Shown: positions 32,696 to 44,670, counted from the stretch's first letter. The stretch is 64,000 nucleotides of DNA from Anisodus tanguticus (GCA_034509755.1 CM067555.1:1682142-1746141); one strand, 5' to 3'. The notes: generated from the sequence alone by a model not told the origin. Translations and numbers: made by a program.

Positions 32696-34329
32696 TCCGT
32701 CTCTATATATGTGGGATTCCAAGATTTAAAAGATTACTTCTAAATGCTTCCAACTAATTAGATGCTCTTGACTATTCAATTCCACTTGTCCAATCATGTA
32801 TTATTGCATCATTATGAACGGCAAAATTGACTTCGGTGCAATAGTTCATAATATATTTACGTGCTCTTTATAATGGTTTCTTTTTGTGGAATTTGCCAGT
32901 AGGCTTGGGTTGAGAAACAATCTAATTATGGGCTAAAATTCAAAGCCCATTACTTTCCTTTCAATCATCAACACTGGACTCTATGATACACAAATCTAAT
33001 TCTTTTGGGTCTTCCCTTCATGTGTGTCACAAAGCTGAAAATTAGGATTAGTGGTGCAAAAGGAAGACTTTAGAAGTTGAGACTTTCGTTCTTGAGTAAA
33101 AATCTACCCGTATCAAATATTCACATCAAATTAATAAATTCATGACGTGCATTTATATAACAATATTTCTGGCTTAATCATGATTAATTAATATGTTCTT
33201 ACTTTATACTTAACCATAGGAAATTAATACTGCATTAATGTAAACATATTGTGCAGATACATTTCTATTGTTGAATGGTGTAGCAAGAAATTACTTAATT
33301 ACACTTGGACTACAATTCTACATCTCTAATCTCGTTGTTATTTTTTATTTATTTTCCAAGTCATCTTTTGTTGTATATGTTGCTGTTGCTACTCTCTTAG
33401 GTGCAATCCTTCTTGTTTTACGGAGTAGTACTTTTGTATTATTGAATTATTATAGAATCAGAATCGAATTGATTTTCGGATTTTATCATATTCGACCAAA
33501 AATGAACATGCAAGAGGAAAATACACAAACTATTACCCATTATGTTTCAATTTACGTAAACCTATTTGACTGAGCACAATTTTTTTTTAAATGAGACTTG
33601 TAAAATTTGTTGTCTTAAACATGTCATAACATTTGTATGACTATTAAACTTTAACATTTGTGTAACTATGAGAGCTCGTCAGTCGTCACCTTATAAGGGT
33701 AAAACTGGAGTTTAAGTTATATTATTTTCAAATTTAGAGATAGATCATTCTTTTCAGACAGATTAAAAAAGAAATAAAATCATAGTAGTTAGGGAATAGT
33801 AATTAATTTTGTTTGATTTACTATTTGTGGGGATTATATAACTACGAGAGAGAACTAGACCAAGGTGCAGTCACGATCGAAAGGTACTTGAAATCTATTT
33901 TGAGATGATTTTAATTATACATACAGAGAAAAAAGGAGTGGTTTTGCGTTTTAGAGCAAGTGGCTAGCATTTTAGCTTACGACCCTAAAATAAAATCACA
34001 AGAACAATCATTATGAGCTTTACCTTCTATTTCAATAGGATTATCTTCTGTTAATTAAGTGGTGGTCCTCCAAAATTAAGATTCGAAAATTCACTTTAAC
34101 AAGTCATGGATTCGATGAAAGTATATGTATGTCCTAGAGATAATCTGTATTACGACAAATATACTTTATACACATTCGTATTATTATTAATAGAGATTAA
34201 TATTTTGACATTTGCAATTATTGAATTATTAGTTGATTGTTTATAATATTCTATAATATGCATTCCTAGAGGTTACGTTGTTATTAATAATGTGAGATAT
34301 TAATATTATAACGTAACTCTTAAAATAGC
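32696..34329. other. AT-rich intergenic DNA
   Basis: No gene or repeat boundary recognised. An open frame near 33268-33573 has no family resemblance and shows no coding bias that I can see. Confidence 0.55.
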
Positions 34330-34689
34330 CTCGACAAATGATCATCGAGAATGGGATATCGATGATATGTGATAAGTCGACATGTGGTCTGTATCACATC
34401 CTTAGAAGATGTAGTATGTCTCACCTGCTACGAGTAATGGCTACTTGTGATGGACACATGGATACTTTGGAAGTATTGGTATACCCTGCTGATTTACTGT
34501 TTGTTATACTTGTCTAAAGTATGATCACCATGTGGGAAATAGAAATCCTTAAACTTGAGGTCAATGCGCACCTTGTCTACAAAGTAATATACTTTGATCC
34601 TGTCCTAAGCTCAAATGCCTTATAGGTTGAGATACGACTTGTATTTGGTACATTACGATGTGGATTAAAGGTGGTAGTTGAGCCAAGAT
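34330..34689. other. unidentified moderately GC sequence abutting copia
   Basis: A 360-bp stretch (for example GATAAGTCGACATGTGG and GTCCTAAGCTCAAATGCC) whose composition differs from the AT-rich flank. It looks like repeat DNA, perhaps part of an LTR, but no partner copy exists in the window. Confidence 0.3.
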
Positions 34690-34739
34690 TAGGATTCATT
34701 TCTCAAAACTTTCCAAACTGTCTCGTTTGTAATATCCTC

Positions 34740-37700
34740 AATATATTACCGTTGGTAATGGCAACCGCATTCCAATGCAGGGTTATGGTTCCACTTACAC
34801 TCAGCCACCTCACCCACCCTTCTCCCTTAACAACGTCCTGTATGCTCCAAACATTATCAAGAATTTAATTTATGTCTGTAAATTCACTCGTAATAATTAT
34901 GTCTCTGTTGAATTTGACCCTTTTGGTTTTACTGTGAAGGATCTTCGTACCGGGATACGTCTTATGAGATGCAATAGCACGGGGGATCTCTATCCATTCC
35001 CATCCACCTCCGTTGCCAGCCTGTGCTCTCCATTTCTCTCGATGACGTATCTCCGTCAACTTGGCATAATAGACTTGGTCATCCAGGAGCTCACATTTTT
35101 AATTTTCTTAGAAGCAATAGTTTCATTCATTGTAATGGGAAACTGGCCCAAAATTGTGTTTCTTGTCAATTAGGCAAACATGTTCGTCTTCCGTTTAAGT
35201 CGTCTCTCAGTATTACGTCTGCTCCTTTTGATATTATTCATGCTGATTTATGGACATCCCCCATTACTAGCTCTCTTGGTCATAAATATTATCTAGTTTT
35301 ATTAGATGATTACTCACATTTTATCTGGATTTATCCACTCAAATTCAAATTAGAGGTTTTTGCAAAAATTCTTGAGTTTCTCAATTTATTATAGTCAAAA
35401 TGACATAAAGTGCAAACGAAGATCCATGATACGAAAATCAAAATTCCGCATTTATGTCAAAACGCAATTTGAAAAAGCCATCAAATCCTTTCAATGTGAT
35501 AATGGTCGTGAATTTAATAATTCCACGTTTCACAAATTTTGCAACAACAATGGCATGGTTTTTCAATTTTCGTGTCCCCACACCTCCCCTCAAAATGGAA
35601 AAGCTGAACGTATCATCCGCACCATAAATAACATGGTCCGTACATTCCTTTTTCATGCATCCCTTCCTCTCTCCTTTTGGGTTTATGCGGTCAAAATGGT
35701 AGAATACATCCTTAATATTTTACCCACTAGCACCCTTCACAATATGACCCCCACCAAAATTTTATAACGTCGGATCCCCTCCTATGATCACCTCCGGATT
35801 TTTGGTTGTCTTTTCTATCCAAACCTTGCCTTCACTGCCCCTCACAAATTAGCACCCCAAACCACTCAGTGTGTCTTCGTAGGGTTTTCGCCTAATCATA
35901 TGGGCTATCTGTGCAATGACATGCGAACTCATCAAATTCACGTCTCACGTCACATTACGTTTGAAGAAACCATATTCCCTTTTTCGAACATTCAAAAATA
36001 TCGAAAAATGGACTACATTTTTCTTGACGAGTCAGACATGTTCCCCGTCATCCCCAGTCAGTTGCGTCAGCCAACCACCGTCAGTCTGCCACTGCCACCC
36101 GCCGCTATCACCTCTGACGGTATCCCTACACCACTGACACCGTCTCTGTCACAGTCTCTATCGTCGCCGACTGCGGCCACCCCTAGCAGTCGGCACTCCG
36201 ACAATAATCACAACTCCAGTCACCGGAACCCTCATCGCCCAATCACTGTGTTTCGACCATCGGACCACACCATAGCCGAACCTCCAGTTCAACTCCCTTT
36301 CCCCGACTTATCTCCAGTCATCGAAAACCCAAACCCCTAAACTGTGGACCCATCCAACCCACCGCCATCGCCATATCCAACACCCATCCATCCCTCGACC
36401 CAACCTGGAGCCCCGACCGACACCCCCACAACACCACAACCACTGTCATGCCCAGGCAATACACACCCGACACCCCACCCCGTCAACCCAGTTACTGCTC
36501 CCCACCCAATTAGCCGGTCAGATCTCTGAACCCGTCATTTCCTCAAAATACCGAACTTACCCCTGCCCCCACCCACCGTATGAAAACTCGTGCTCAACAT
36601 GGGATTTTCAAACCCAAAGTCCAGTTTAACTTGTCCACCCAAACCGTTTCACAAATATCCAAAAACCCAAAATTGGCTAGACTAGACCCAAATTGGAATG
36701 CGGCAATGTGTGAGAAATTTAATACTTTAACGAAATAGCACACTTGGGACTTGGTTCCTAGGCCGGAGGGGGTGAACGTGATCCAATGCATGTGGCTTTT
36801 TCGTCACAAATACAGAGACAATGATGAGCTCAAGAGGTATAAGGTGAGACTTGTGGCTAATGACACTAATCAGCGGGAGGGCGTTGATTGTGGTGAGACT
36901 TTCAGTCCGGTTATCAAATTGGCTACTATTCGCACAGTTTTGAGTATTGTTATGGGTAAGCATTGGCCGATTCATCAGCTTGATGTAAAAAAATGTTTTT
37001 TTACACGGAGATTTAAAAGAAACTGTTTACATGCACCAGCAGCCTGGTTTTGTCCATCCAGCAGTCCCTCAGTATGTATGTCGTCTCCGTAACTCACTGT
37101 ATGGTTTGAAACAGGCCCCGAGAGTGTGTTATGACTGCTTTGCACGGTACATCTTGCAGATTGGATTTATATGCAATAAACTTGATACTTCTCTATTTAT
37201 TTTCCATTGCGGTAGTAACGTTGCTTATTTGTTGTTATATGTGGATGATATTGTGCTTACCGCCTCCTCTGATTTGTTAAAAATGAGATTATTGCATTAC
37301 CGAAGACTGAATTTGCTATGACTAACTTGGGGAAGTTGAGCTATTTTTTGGGGATATCAGTGACTATTTTTTTGGGATATCAGTGACTCGTTCTGCATAT
37401 TCTATATTTATGTGCCAGCGAAAGTATGTAGAGGAGATAGTGTACATGGCCAAAATGGCAAACTGCAAGATCATGTCCACACCGGTTGATTCTAAATCCA
37501 AGCTTAGTGTTGTGGATGGTAATCCAGTGTCCGATCCCACACTCTACAGGAGTCTTGCAGGTGCACTACAATAACTTACTTTCACCATGCCTGACATTGC
37601 TTATGCTGTTCAGCAGGTATGCTTATTCATGCATGCCCCTATAGAGCCTCATTTCACCACCCTTAAGCATATCGTTCGATATGTTAAGGGTACGTTTGAT

Positions 37701-38220
37701 TATGGATTACATCTATACCCCTCAACACCGACCAGGTTGTTATCATATACGGATGCCGATTGGGTAGTTTGTCTGGATACGCGACGCTCCACCTCCGGCT
37801 ATTGTGTGTTCTTAGGGGATAATCTCATTTCTTGGTCTGCTAAGAGGTAAGCCACTTTATCCCGTTCGAGTGCAGAAGTAGAGTATCGAGGCGTTCCTAA
37901 CGTTGTTGCTGAGATCTGTTGGCTCCGAAACCTTCTTTTGAAGCTTCAGTGTCCGTTGCGTAAGATGTCTTTGGTTTATTGTGATAACATATCCGCCATC
38001 TATCTATCCCATAATCCGGTTCAACATCAGCGAACCAAGCATATTGAGATGGACATCCAATTTGTTCTTGGTAAGGTTGCTCTCGGTCACGTCAGAGTAT
38101 TACATGTGCCTTCCTCGTATCAGTATATGGATATATTCACAAAGGGTCTTCCTAGACAGCTCTTCCTTGACTTCAGATCCAGTCTTAGCGTCCGGCCTCC
38201 TCCCGCTCAGACTGAGGGAG
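34740..38220 (+). pseudogene. copia pol remnant
   Basis: In order: end of protease region with NNVLYAPNIIKNLIYV near 34830 and FDPFGFTV near 34915; TWHNRLGHPGAH near 35056; integrase with HADLWTSP near 35238, CDNGREFN near 35497 and SPQNGKAERI near 35586; a Pro/Thr/Ser-rich linker at 36050-36530; reverse transcriptase with VNVIQCMWLFRHKYRD near 36772 and LLYVDDIVLTAS near 37229; RNase H with DADWVVCLDTRRST near 37752 and a C-terminal FTKGLPRQLFLDF near 38140. Damage includes a 60-70 bp insertion in the integrase near 35390-35455, a frameshift in the A-run near 36990, a small tandem duplication at 37345-37390 and a TAA at 37572-37574. Confidence 0.87.
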
Positions 38221-38222
38221 TG

Positions 38223-38378
38223 TGTTAGCACGTGTATAATGTAAAATATACCATATTTAGTGTTATGTAATTATGGTAGAATTAGGATCCCTGTTGTATA
38301 AGGATTTCACATTACACACCTATATATAATTTATATTAATGAGAAAGACTTTCCAAGGGAGATTAATATAATATTACA
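38223..38378 (+). repeat. copia 3' LTR (156 bp)
   Basis: TGTTAGCACGTG to ATATTACA, directly after the polypurine tract. The end TCTCCCTTGG-like inverse (CCAAGGGAGATTAATA) matches the LTR family of the copies at 17539 and 51785. Confidence 0.8.
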
Positions 38379-39295
38379 CTAAATATATATATATATATGT
38401 GGGGGGGGGGGGGTTGGGTGATCTACTATTTCATGTCTGTATATTGTGTTACATAAACTGATGGCTTCAAAATTATTTTATGTGCTAGTATACAACTATA
38501 ATAACAGTAACTCCTCAGTTCCAATTTCCAAATAAGTTGAAGTTAGTCATATAAATACTATATCAACATGATAAAAGTAGTAGTGTTTAGTTATATACAC
38601 CGTCCGTATATGAATTTTATGTCATCAAGTCATATTTTGTGTTGCAACAAGTAATCTATCTTAGTTTCAAGATTATAAATTAAATCACACATGTTATGAA
38701 AATTTACATGTAGATATCCTATTTTATAGTGTAAAATCTTTTTATCCTAACGATGTATATAACTTAAACTCTTACTAATAGGAGTAACAAAAAAATATTT
38801 ACATTGATAGATACAGACAATGCATACAGTAGCTGATTTAGAGTAAAATGTTCCGGTTTACAAGAATCCAGGAACTTTTGCCTAGCCGCACTGTACGTAT
38901 GTGTATCAAGCCATATTTATTAAATATTAATAAATATTTGATCATATTTTAAGTTATTATTATATATATTAATTTGAGATTATTATAAGAACCGTAAACT
39001 TTAAACGTGTTTGAATTCACCTCTAAGTGCATATAGCTTAAAACTATTCTCCAACACTTAGTTAATATGCGCCGTTTTTAATATCCAACTCACAAGTCCA
39101 ACTCCATTTCTGCCTTACACCCAAAATCCTTCACAACACACACTCACTCACTTGCAGTTCATCCATAACTGGTTTGCACCTCCAATCTGTTAATCTCCTT
39201 CCATAAATGGCTTCCTTAGTCCAATTCAATAATCACACCCTTAATTTCCAAGAACCTTCATCTAATACTCGAACAAAAAAAAACACTATATATAA
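38379..39295 (+). promoter_or_regulatory. upstream region of the ERF gene
   Basis: Starts with an AT tract and a G homopolymer (about 14) at 38400-38414, then AT-rich DNA. A CA/CT-rich stretch at 39120-39160 looks like a 5' leader. An upstream ATG at 39207 opens a 66-codon frame that overlaps the ERF start in another frame and ends at 39407. No certain TATA box was assigned; TATATAAA at 39287-39295 is too close to the start codon to act as one. Confidence 0.45.
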
Positions 39296-39913
39296 ATGGC
39301 AACTTATGGTGGTAACAACAACAACAATATCGGGGGCAGTAATAACTCTAGTACTGCCCCCGATAATAACAATTATTCAGGGCGTCATCCTGTTTATCGA
39401 GGAATAAGGCGAAGAAAAAGCAGCGGAAAATGGGTGTCGGAAATCCGCGAGCCAAGATCCCCTAACAGGATCTGGCTCGGCACGTTTCCCACACCCGAAA
39501 TGGCTGCAGTTGCTTATGACGTGGCAGCAATTGCACTTAAGGGCCCTGATACCGATCTCAATTTCCCGAATTCGGTAGCTTCTTTACCCGTTCCTGCCAC
39601 GAGCTCGGCTTGTGACATTCAGGCAGCTGCAGCAGGTGCGGCTGCAGTTGTAGGGGCAGCCGGGGACGCTTTGTTAGCGGCCGCGGCGGCCCGTAAAGAA
39701 GTAGTAGTAAATGAGAAGGGTAAAATGGAGAATTTGGAGATAATTAGGAATAGTAATTATGATCATGAGTTTATGGATGAGGATTTGATATTTGATATGC
39801 CTAATGTTCTTGTAAATATGGCTGAAGGGATGTTACTTAGTCCACCAAGGTTCAGTTTCCCTGATGATCAGGACACTACTATTGCCTACCAGAACTTGTG
39901 GAATCATACCTAA
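39296..39913 (+). CDS. AP2/ERF transcription factor, DREB (TINY/A-4-like) type
   Basis: Single-exon 205-residue protein. The N-terminus is Asn/Gly-rich (residues 5-28). The AP2 domain (about 32-92) contains [20 protein letters not shown] and [20 protein letters not shown], followed by [12 protein letters not shown]. Val and Glu at the positions corresponding to V14 and E19 in the domain (in KWVSEIRE) indicate the DREB group, which binds DRE/CRT (CCGAC) sites in the nucleus. An Ala-rich segment follows (about 108-140), and the C-terminus has the acidic [10 protein letters not shown] and the [10 protein letters not shown] motif seen in ERF025-029-type proteins. A stop codon (TAA) directly precedes the start in frame, fixing the N-terminus. 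Role in stress or growth control is inferred from the family. Confidence 0.93.
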   Translation: MATYGGNNNNNIGGSNNSSTAPDNNNYSGRHPVYRGIRRRKSSGKWVSEIREPRSPNRIWLGTFPTPEMAAVAYDVAAIALKGPDTDLNFPNSVASLPVPATSSACDIQAAAAGAAAVVGAAGDALLAAAAARKEVVVNEKGKMENLEIIRNSNYDHEFMDEDLIFDMPNVLVNMAEGMLLSPPRFSFPDDQDTTIAYQNLWNHT

Positions 39914-41429
39914 TTTGCCATTTACAAGCAACTTAAAAAATAAGTTTTACTGTAATTATGAAAATGTTTTAAAATAATGTAGACCTTAAATAAGTTGAAT
40001 ATGTAAATTATAATTATGTGTGTATTTGCATGCAGTTCTTTTATTGCTTGTAAAGGGCTTTCATGTTCTTGAGAAGTACAGTATCATCCCTGATAATTTG
40101 GTTCAAAGGAAGCAAGTTGTGTTTTTTTCTTGATTGATATTGTTGGATAAATAACAGTACAGAAATAGTAAATAACTGTTACAAGTATTTCGAAAGGATA
40201 AATCATAAAGATTACAATAGCAACAAACTTGTAGTAAATAAGAATTGTGACAACAACAAGCTTTTTGAGTTCTTGAATCTTTATACCAATTTGCAAAAAG
40301 GAGATTATTAATAACTATCTTGTATCACAAAGCTTAATCTACAAATTCTGACTCTGCCTCCGAGCATCAATATTATGGATCTACAATCAGCCTCCACATT
40401 AGAGTGCAATTGCAAAAGCTACAACTATATTGACTGTTTTATTGAACAAAGCATGATAAGCAGATGAAGCCTCGTATAAACTATGAACGACTATATTATA
40501 CTTATGAACTAGAAGAGAGAAAATTAGTGATGAAAATGAAGAATCTATATTGAATTTTATGGAGTACTATTGGGCCACAATCAGGTTTTATGGCCCACGT
40601 CCAAACAAATGGAATGGTTTCTACGAAGCCCAAGAATTCCTAGTGCTTCAAAAAGCCCAACAATGCTAGTTTGAATATTTCTTTCAAGAATAGGCTTTTT
40701 CTTGTTTGTCGTTTCCTTCTAAATCAGCCAAAAGTGAAGTTTTCACCACTTGTTCATTTTTTAGATAATTATTTAATAAATAATATTTTTAAATTTTTCT
40801 TGCCGTTTATGAAGGGTGTCGAGTCTAAATATTTCTTTTGAAATCGAAAACCTTATACGAAAATGTTACAACACAGTCTAAAATTTTGTAGGTTATTGCA
40901 AATGTTAGATGACAGTTTAATGTAAAATCTGTAAGTTTGAACAATATATGAGCAAATATTAGACTGAATATAACGTTGTTTGAAAGAGTAATTTTCCAAA
41001 GATTATAATTGTACAACTTTTAATAATAGAGGTAAAATATATATGATGACCTAAAAGAGAACATTTGCATATATCAGCCCTAAACAAAGGAGTACAAATC
41101 TATGTTTTCACTTAAAAGAACAAGATTGTGGTTGATTTGGTTCTTTGTTAACCCAAACAATCACAACAGGTAGGCATATATATATGTAGCAGACAACACT
41201 ATTGGATTGTCACATCCTATTAGCACTTCTAAATAAGTGCAGCTGGAAAAAACACCATAAAGATGAAGGGCAGAAGAAGTCAAGATATGTGATAATTATA
41301 CAAATTGAACAGATGTTTTTAGGAAATAGGTTTGAAAGTTTTAACTTTTACATACGTTAAAAATATTAATCAGGTCATCTGAATGATGCCTACAACTAAA
41401 ATAACATTAACAAAAAGTGAGATTAGTAC
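39914..41429. other. 3' flank and intergenic DNA
   Basis: AT-rich. A short block with GGCCCA/AGCCCA repeats lies at 40565-40665. No gene recognised. Confidence 0.5.
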
Positions 41430-41668
41430 TCCCTCGATCTCAATTTATGTGATTTACTTTCTTTTGGCACGCACTTTAAGAAATAAATGAAGACTTTTGA
41501 ATCTTATGGTCTAAAATAAGTCTAAGATATTTGTGTGTTTATAGATCATCTCATTTTGCGTAAAAAGTAAAAGTTTAAAGTTAAATTGTTGTAAAATAAG
41601 AAAATATATCATTTTTTGGTACAGACTAAAAAGGAAAGTGAATAAATCTTTTGGGGACAAAGTGAGCA
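41430..41668. mobile_element. Stowaway-like MITE, degenerate
   Basis: Left end CTCCCTCGATCTCAATTTATG after TA, right end GGGGACAAAGTGAG: decayed forms of the CTCCCTCCGT inverted repeat. Internal motifs (GTCTAAGATATTTGTGTG, ATCATCTCATTTTG) are shared with a degraded copy at about 50825-51045. Confidence 0.6.
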
Positions 41669-42237
41669 ATTAAAACATAAAAATAATTTAGCATATATAT
41701 ATTAAATGTACAAATAATATAAGAATTATTTACTTCATCGGCGCAATAAGTTAAATCTAAAGTTTAATTATATCACCTTTATCGAGTTATGCTAAATAAG
41801 GGTTAATAAATGTGACCCCCTATTATTCATCAACATTTATGTTGGTAAGTCTCGTTCAATTATTTACAAGTTTTATCGAACTAGCAAGATTTCGTGTTAT
41901 TTTCATCTTACATATCTCGTTTATTATTGTTCGCAAATTCTCCCGAATTGGGAAAACTTGCATGTGACGTTTAATTTTTTTTCTAATTAGTTCCAAACTA
42001 TGTTAACAATAAAATAATCGAAGGTGCTCAACTTGTTGCCTTTTAATAAATAATATCCTTCCTGTCTCAATCATTTTGGTTCCTAATAGTTACTCTCCAG
42101 CTCATTACACTTTCGCCCCACAAAATGTAGGTACCACATGCACATATTGTATTTGATCTCTTCCTCATAAAATATCTAGCAATCAATCAAGAACATACTG
42201 TTCTAAAATATTTCATTTTTCTCCCCAAAAAATCAAA
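41669..42237 (+). promoter_or_regulatory. upstream region of DUF247-1
   Basis: The TATA-like motif CATAAAATATCTAG (42166-42179) lies about 70 bp upstream of the start codon. The same motif with TATAAAATATCTAG lies upstream of DUF247-2 at 62051-62066, so the core promoter was duplicated with the gene. Confidence 0.6.
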
Positions 42238-43584
42238 ATGAGTGACAATTCCATTGAAGATCAACATGTTGTCACAATCAATTGGGAAGTAAACAAGTAT
42301 CAACTAGAATTGATGCAACAAAAAATCTCCCAATCACCTCGACTCCTATGTGAATCGGCTGGCCGGAGTTCTTGTTGCATTTTTCGAGTACCTCAAAGTT
42401 TCATTAATGTCAATGGTCGATCCTACGAGCCTCAAATAGTGTCAATTGGCCCGTACCACCACGGAAAAGATAACGTCAAGATGATCGAAGAGCACAAGTG
42501 GCGATTTTTGGGAAATTTGCTTAGGAGGACAGAGGAAAAGGGTCTTAAATTAGAGGACTATATGAAAGCTATTCAACCACTAGAAATGAGAGCTAGAGAA
42601 TGTTACTCTGAGGCAATACTTCTTGATAGAGATGAGTTTGTTGAAATGTTGGTTCTTGATGGTTGTTTCATTATTGAACTTTTTAGAAAAATTGGAGGTG
42701 TAATTCAAATTGAGAAAGATGATCCACTTATCTCAATGTCTTGGATATACCCTTTTTTCTTGAGGGATTTAATTAGACTTGAGAATCAAATCCCATTTTT
42801 CATACTCCAAATTTTGTTTGAATTCACAAATATACAAGGTGATGAGGATCAATCAACTCCTTCTTTAGCCAAATTAGCCTTAACTTTCTTTAATTATACA
42901 CTACAAAGGCCTATTGAATTTCTTGAAAAAATTGGCAATCTTGAAGGCAAACATTTACTTGATTTTCTAAGATCAAGTTACATTTTTCTTGACCATGAAG
43001 AGCCTAAAAATAGAAGATATTCACCTACACATGTCATACAATGCATCTCCAAGCTTCGTCGTGCCGGGATTAAGCTTAGGCCTAGGAAAGAAGAGACATT
43101 CTTGGCCATAAAATTCAACAATGGATTCATCGAAATGCCAACAATTACCATAGATGATTTCATGAGCTCATTCTTGATAAATTGTGTGTCATATGAGCAA
43201 TGTCATGTAGATTGTTCAAAGCACATGACAACCTATGCAACATTTCTTGATTGTTTGGTGAACACACACAAAGATGTTGAGTACTTGAGTGATTGCAACA
43301 TAATTGAGAATTATTTTGGGACTGATTTTGAGATTGCTACATTCATCAACAATCTTGGGAAAGAAGTGATGTTTGACATTGATGAATGCTACTTGTTGGA
43401 ATTGTTTATTAAGGTGAATGATTATTATAAGAGCAGTTGGCATGTTCATTGGGCAAGTTTTAAGTACACTTATTTTAGCTCTCCATGGTCTTTTATTTCA
43501 GCATTGGCTGCTCTTGTGCTTTTGGTTTTGGCCATTCTCCAGACCCTTTACACCATTATGGCTTATGTTCACCCTCCTCCTTAA
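42238..43584 (+). CDS. DUF247 (UPF0481) plant membrane-anchored protein 1
   Basis: A 448-residue intronless protein of the plant-specific DUF247 family (UPF0481, At3g47200-like). Family motifs in order: CCIFRVPQSFINVNGRSYEP (about 46-65), IVSIGPYHHG, MRARECYSE, VEMLVLDGCFIIELFRK (about 136-152), DLIRLENQIPFFIL (about 175-188), GKHLLDFLRSSY, the KLRRAGI motif, DCLVNTHKDVEYL and a C-terminal transmembrane segment (about 418-442: FISALAALVLLVLAILQTL). The rest is predicted cytosolic or luminal with one anchor. Function of most members is unknown; some grass members act in self-incompatibility. No frameshift is visible. DUF247-2 is a close paralogue. The start is at the ATG after the conserved leader. 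Confidence 0.93.
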   Translation: MSDNSIEDQHVVTINWEVNKYQLELMQQKISQSPRLLCESAGRSSCCIFRVPQSFINVNGRSYEPQIVSIGPYHHGKDNVKMIEEHKWRFLGNLLRRTEEKGLKLEDYMKAIQPLEMRARECYSEAILLDRDEFVEMLVLDGCFIIELFRKIGGVIQIEKDDPLISMSWIYPFFLRDLIRLENQIPFFILQILFEFTNIQGDEDQSTPSLAKLALTFFNYTLQRPIEFLEKIGNLEGKHLLDFLRSSYIFLDHEEPKNRRYSPTHVIQCISKLRRAGIKLRPRKEETFLAIKFNNGFIEMPTITIDDFMSSFLINCVSYEQCHVDCSKHMTTYATFLDCLVNTHKDVEYLSDCNIIENYFGTDFEIATFINNLGKEVMFDIDECYLLELFIKVNDYYKSSWHVHWASFKYTYFSSPWSFISALAALVLLVLAILQTLYTIMAYVHPPP

Positions 43585-43656
43585 TTCTGACTTGCAAATT
43601 ATTTTGAATCTTTTTGGCTCTGTTTTCAAGTTGTTTTCATCTATTTTGAGGAAATT

Positions 43657-43842
43657 ACCATTTTTTTATATTTCTCGTCTGGTGTTCAGTACTTGCATTA
43701 GGTCCCGACTAATCCGAATTCGCACTTGTAAGATCATTAAAGGGGGAATGGATTCCACTAGGATTTTTTCGATACCGAGTACTCGAGATCAAGACCTCTA
43801 GTTAAGGATAGAGAATTTTATACATCCCACTACAACGGTTGG
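43657..43842 (-). mobile_element. SINE just downstream of DUF247-1
   Basis: Minus-strand copy of the 17991-18182 family: head AACCGTTGTAGTGGGATG, B-box region AGAGGTCTTGATCTCGAG, then TATCGAAAAAATCC, GAATTCGGATTAGTCGGGAC and ACTGAACACCAGACGAGAAA. It starts about 70 bp after the DUF247-1 stop, so it may lie within the 3' UTR. DUF247-2 has no counterpart. Confidence 0.75.
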
Positions 43843-44257
43843 TGGTGAGGAAATAACTAAGTAATGCTATTAAATTGTTGATTTTCTTTTGGTAAAAAAA
43901 TAAATATAAGAACATAGAATTAATTAATTGTGATGTACCATGCATGCTTTCATACAACAATGGAGCCACACTTGTTCGAGGACTATTGATTGATATATCT
44001 TCGTTGAAAATTACATAGATAGATAAAGAAAGTTTCACCACTACAATTTCACATAATAAATAATCATAATACTAACGGATTTATATAACTTAAACTCTTC
44101 CTCATTTAAGCAATACTTTGTCGGCAAGTGAAAGAAAAATGAAATTGAAAGAATTTGATCAGATTACTATTGGACATTGTGGTGATTAATTAAATGAAGG
44201 AGCAGAAACTTTTGGGAAAAAAAGAACAATTATTATATATTTGTGCATTATAATAAC
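43843..44257. other. spacer, nothing recognised
   Basis: AT-rich DNA without gene or repeat features. Confidence 0.5.
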
Positions 44258-44352
44258 GGGTTCAAGCCGACCCTTGTGGTTAGACCCTTTCTCAAACTTC
44301 GCGCATAACGGGAGCTTAGTGCACTAGTTTCTTTTTCAAATCTCGTGCATAG
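44258..44352 (+). mobile_element. SINE fragments, two partial copies in tandem
   Basis: GGGTTCAAGCCGACCCTTGTGG...GGGAGCTTAGTGCAC matches the 3' body of the 18571-18758 family, then TCTCGTGCATAGCGAAAGCTTAG repeats the last part at 44333-44352. Confidence 0.72.
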
Positions 44353-44540
44353 CGAAAGCTTAGGCAAAGCCCAGCCATTTGGATCGGGCCCAGTGTTCCA
44401 TAACTTTAAGTCTCCCACAAGGGTTACAGGCCCACGTTACAAGGACTGGTGATAGTATTTGCTTCCTTAATTACTTATTAATAGAAAAGATTAGCTCTTC
44501 ATTAACGATGTGGTAGTTTTGCTTAAGGCGTGTGTTTATT
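44353..44540 (+). repeat. dispersed repeat, copy 1 (partner 49068-49245)
   Basis: About 180 bp shared with 49068-49245 in the same orientation: ACAGGCCCACGTTACAAGG, TTGCTTCCTTAATTACTTA, AGCTCTTCATTA and TTGCTTAAGGCGTGT. SINE-like pieces adjoin both copies. It was probably duplicated with its SINE. Confidence 0.85.
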
Positions 44541-44670
44541 GGAGAAATGAAGCAATTTAAAGAAAATAAAACTGAGAAGAATTAATTAAGATTATAATCT
44601 GATATAATATTGATTCATTATTTGAAGAAAAACAGAACTCCTAAAAACAATTATTATATGCTTGTATTAA

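Larger units (their letters stand above)
34690..38378 (+). mobile_element. Ty1/copia retrotransposon, plus strand, 5'-truncated
   Basis: Starts within the protease region near 34690 and runs through integrase, linker, reverse transcriptase, RNase H, a polypurine tract (GACTGAGGGAGTG) and a 3' LTR (38223-38378). The 5' LTR, gag and the protease active site are missing, so no target duplication can be assessed. Confidence 0.88.

Noticed and set aside
33268..33573. Possible small gene of 101 codons
   Set aside because: No recognisable domain, hydrophobic low-complexity pattern and no supporting neighbours.
39207..39295. N-terminal extension of the ERF protein by a frameshift at the A-run
   Set aside because: A TAA directly precedes the ERF start in frame, and the upstream frame is offset by two bases; treated as an upstream ORF instead.
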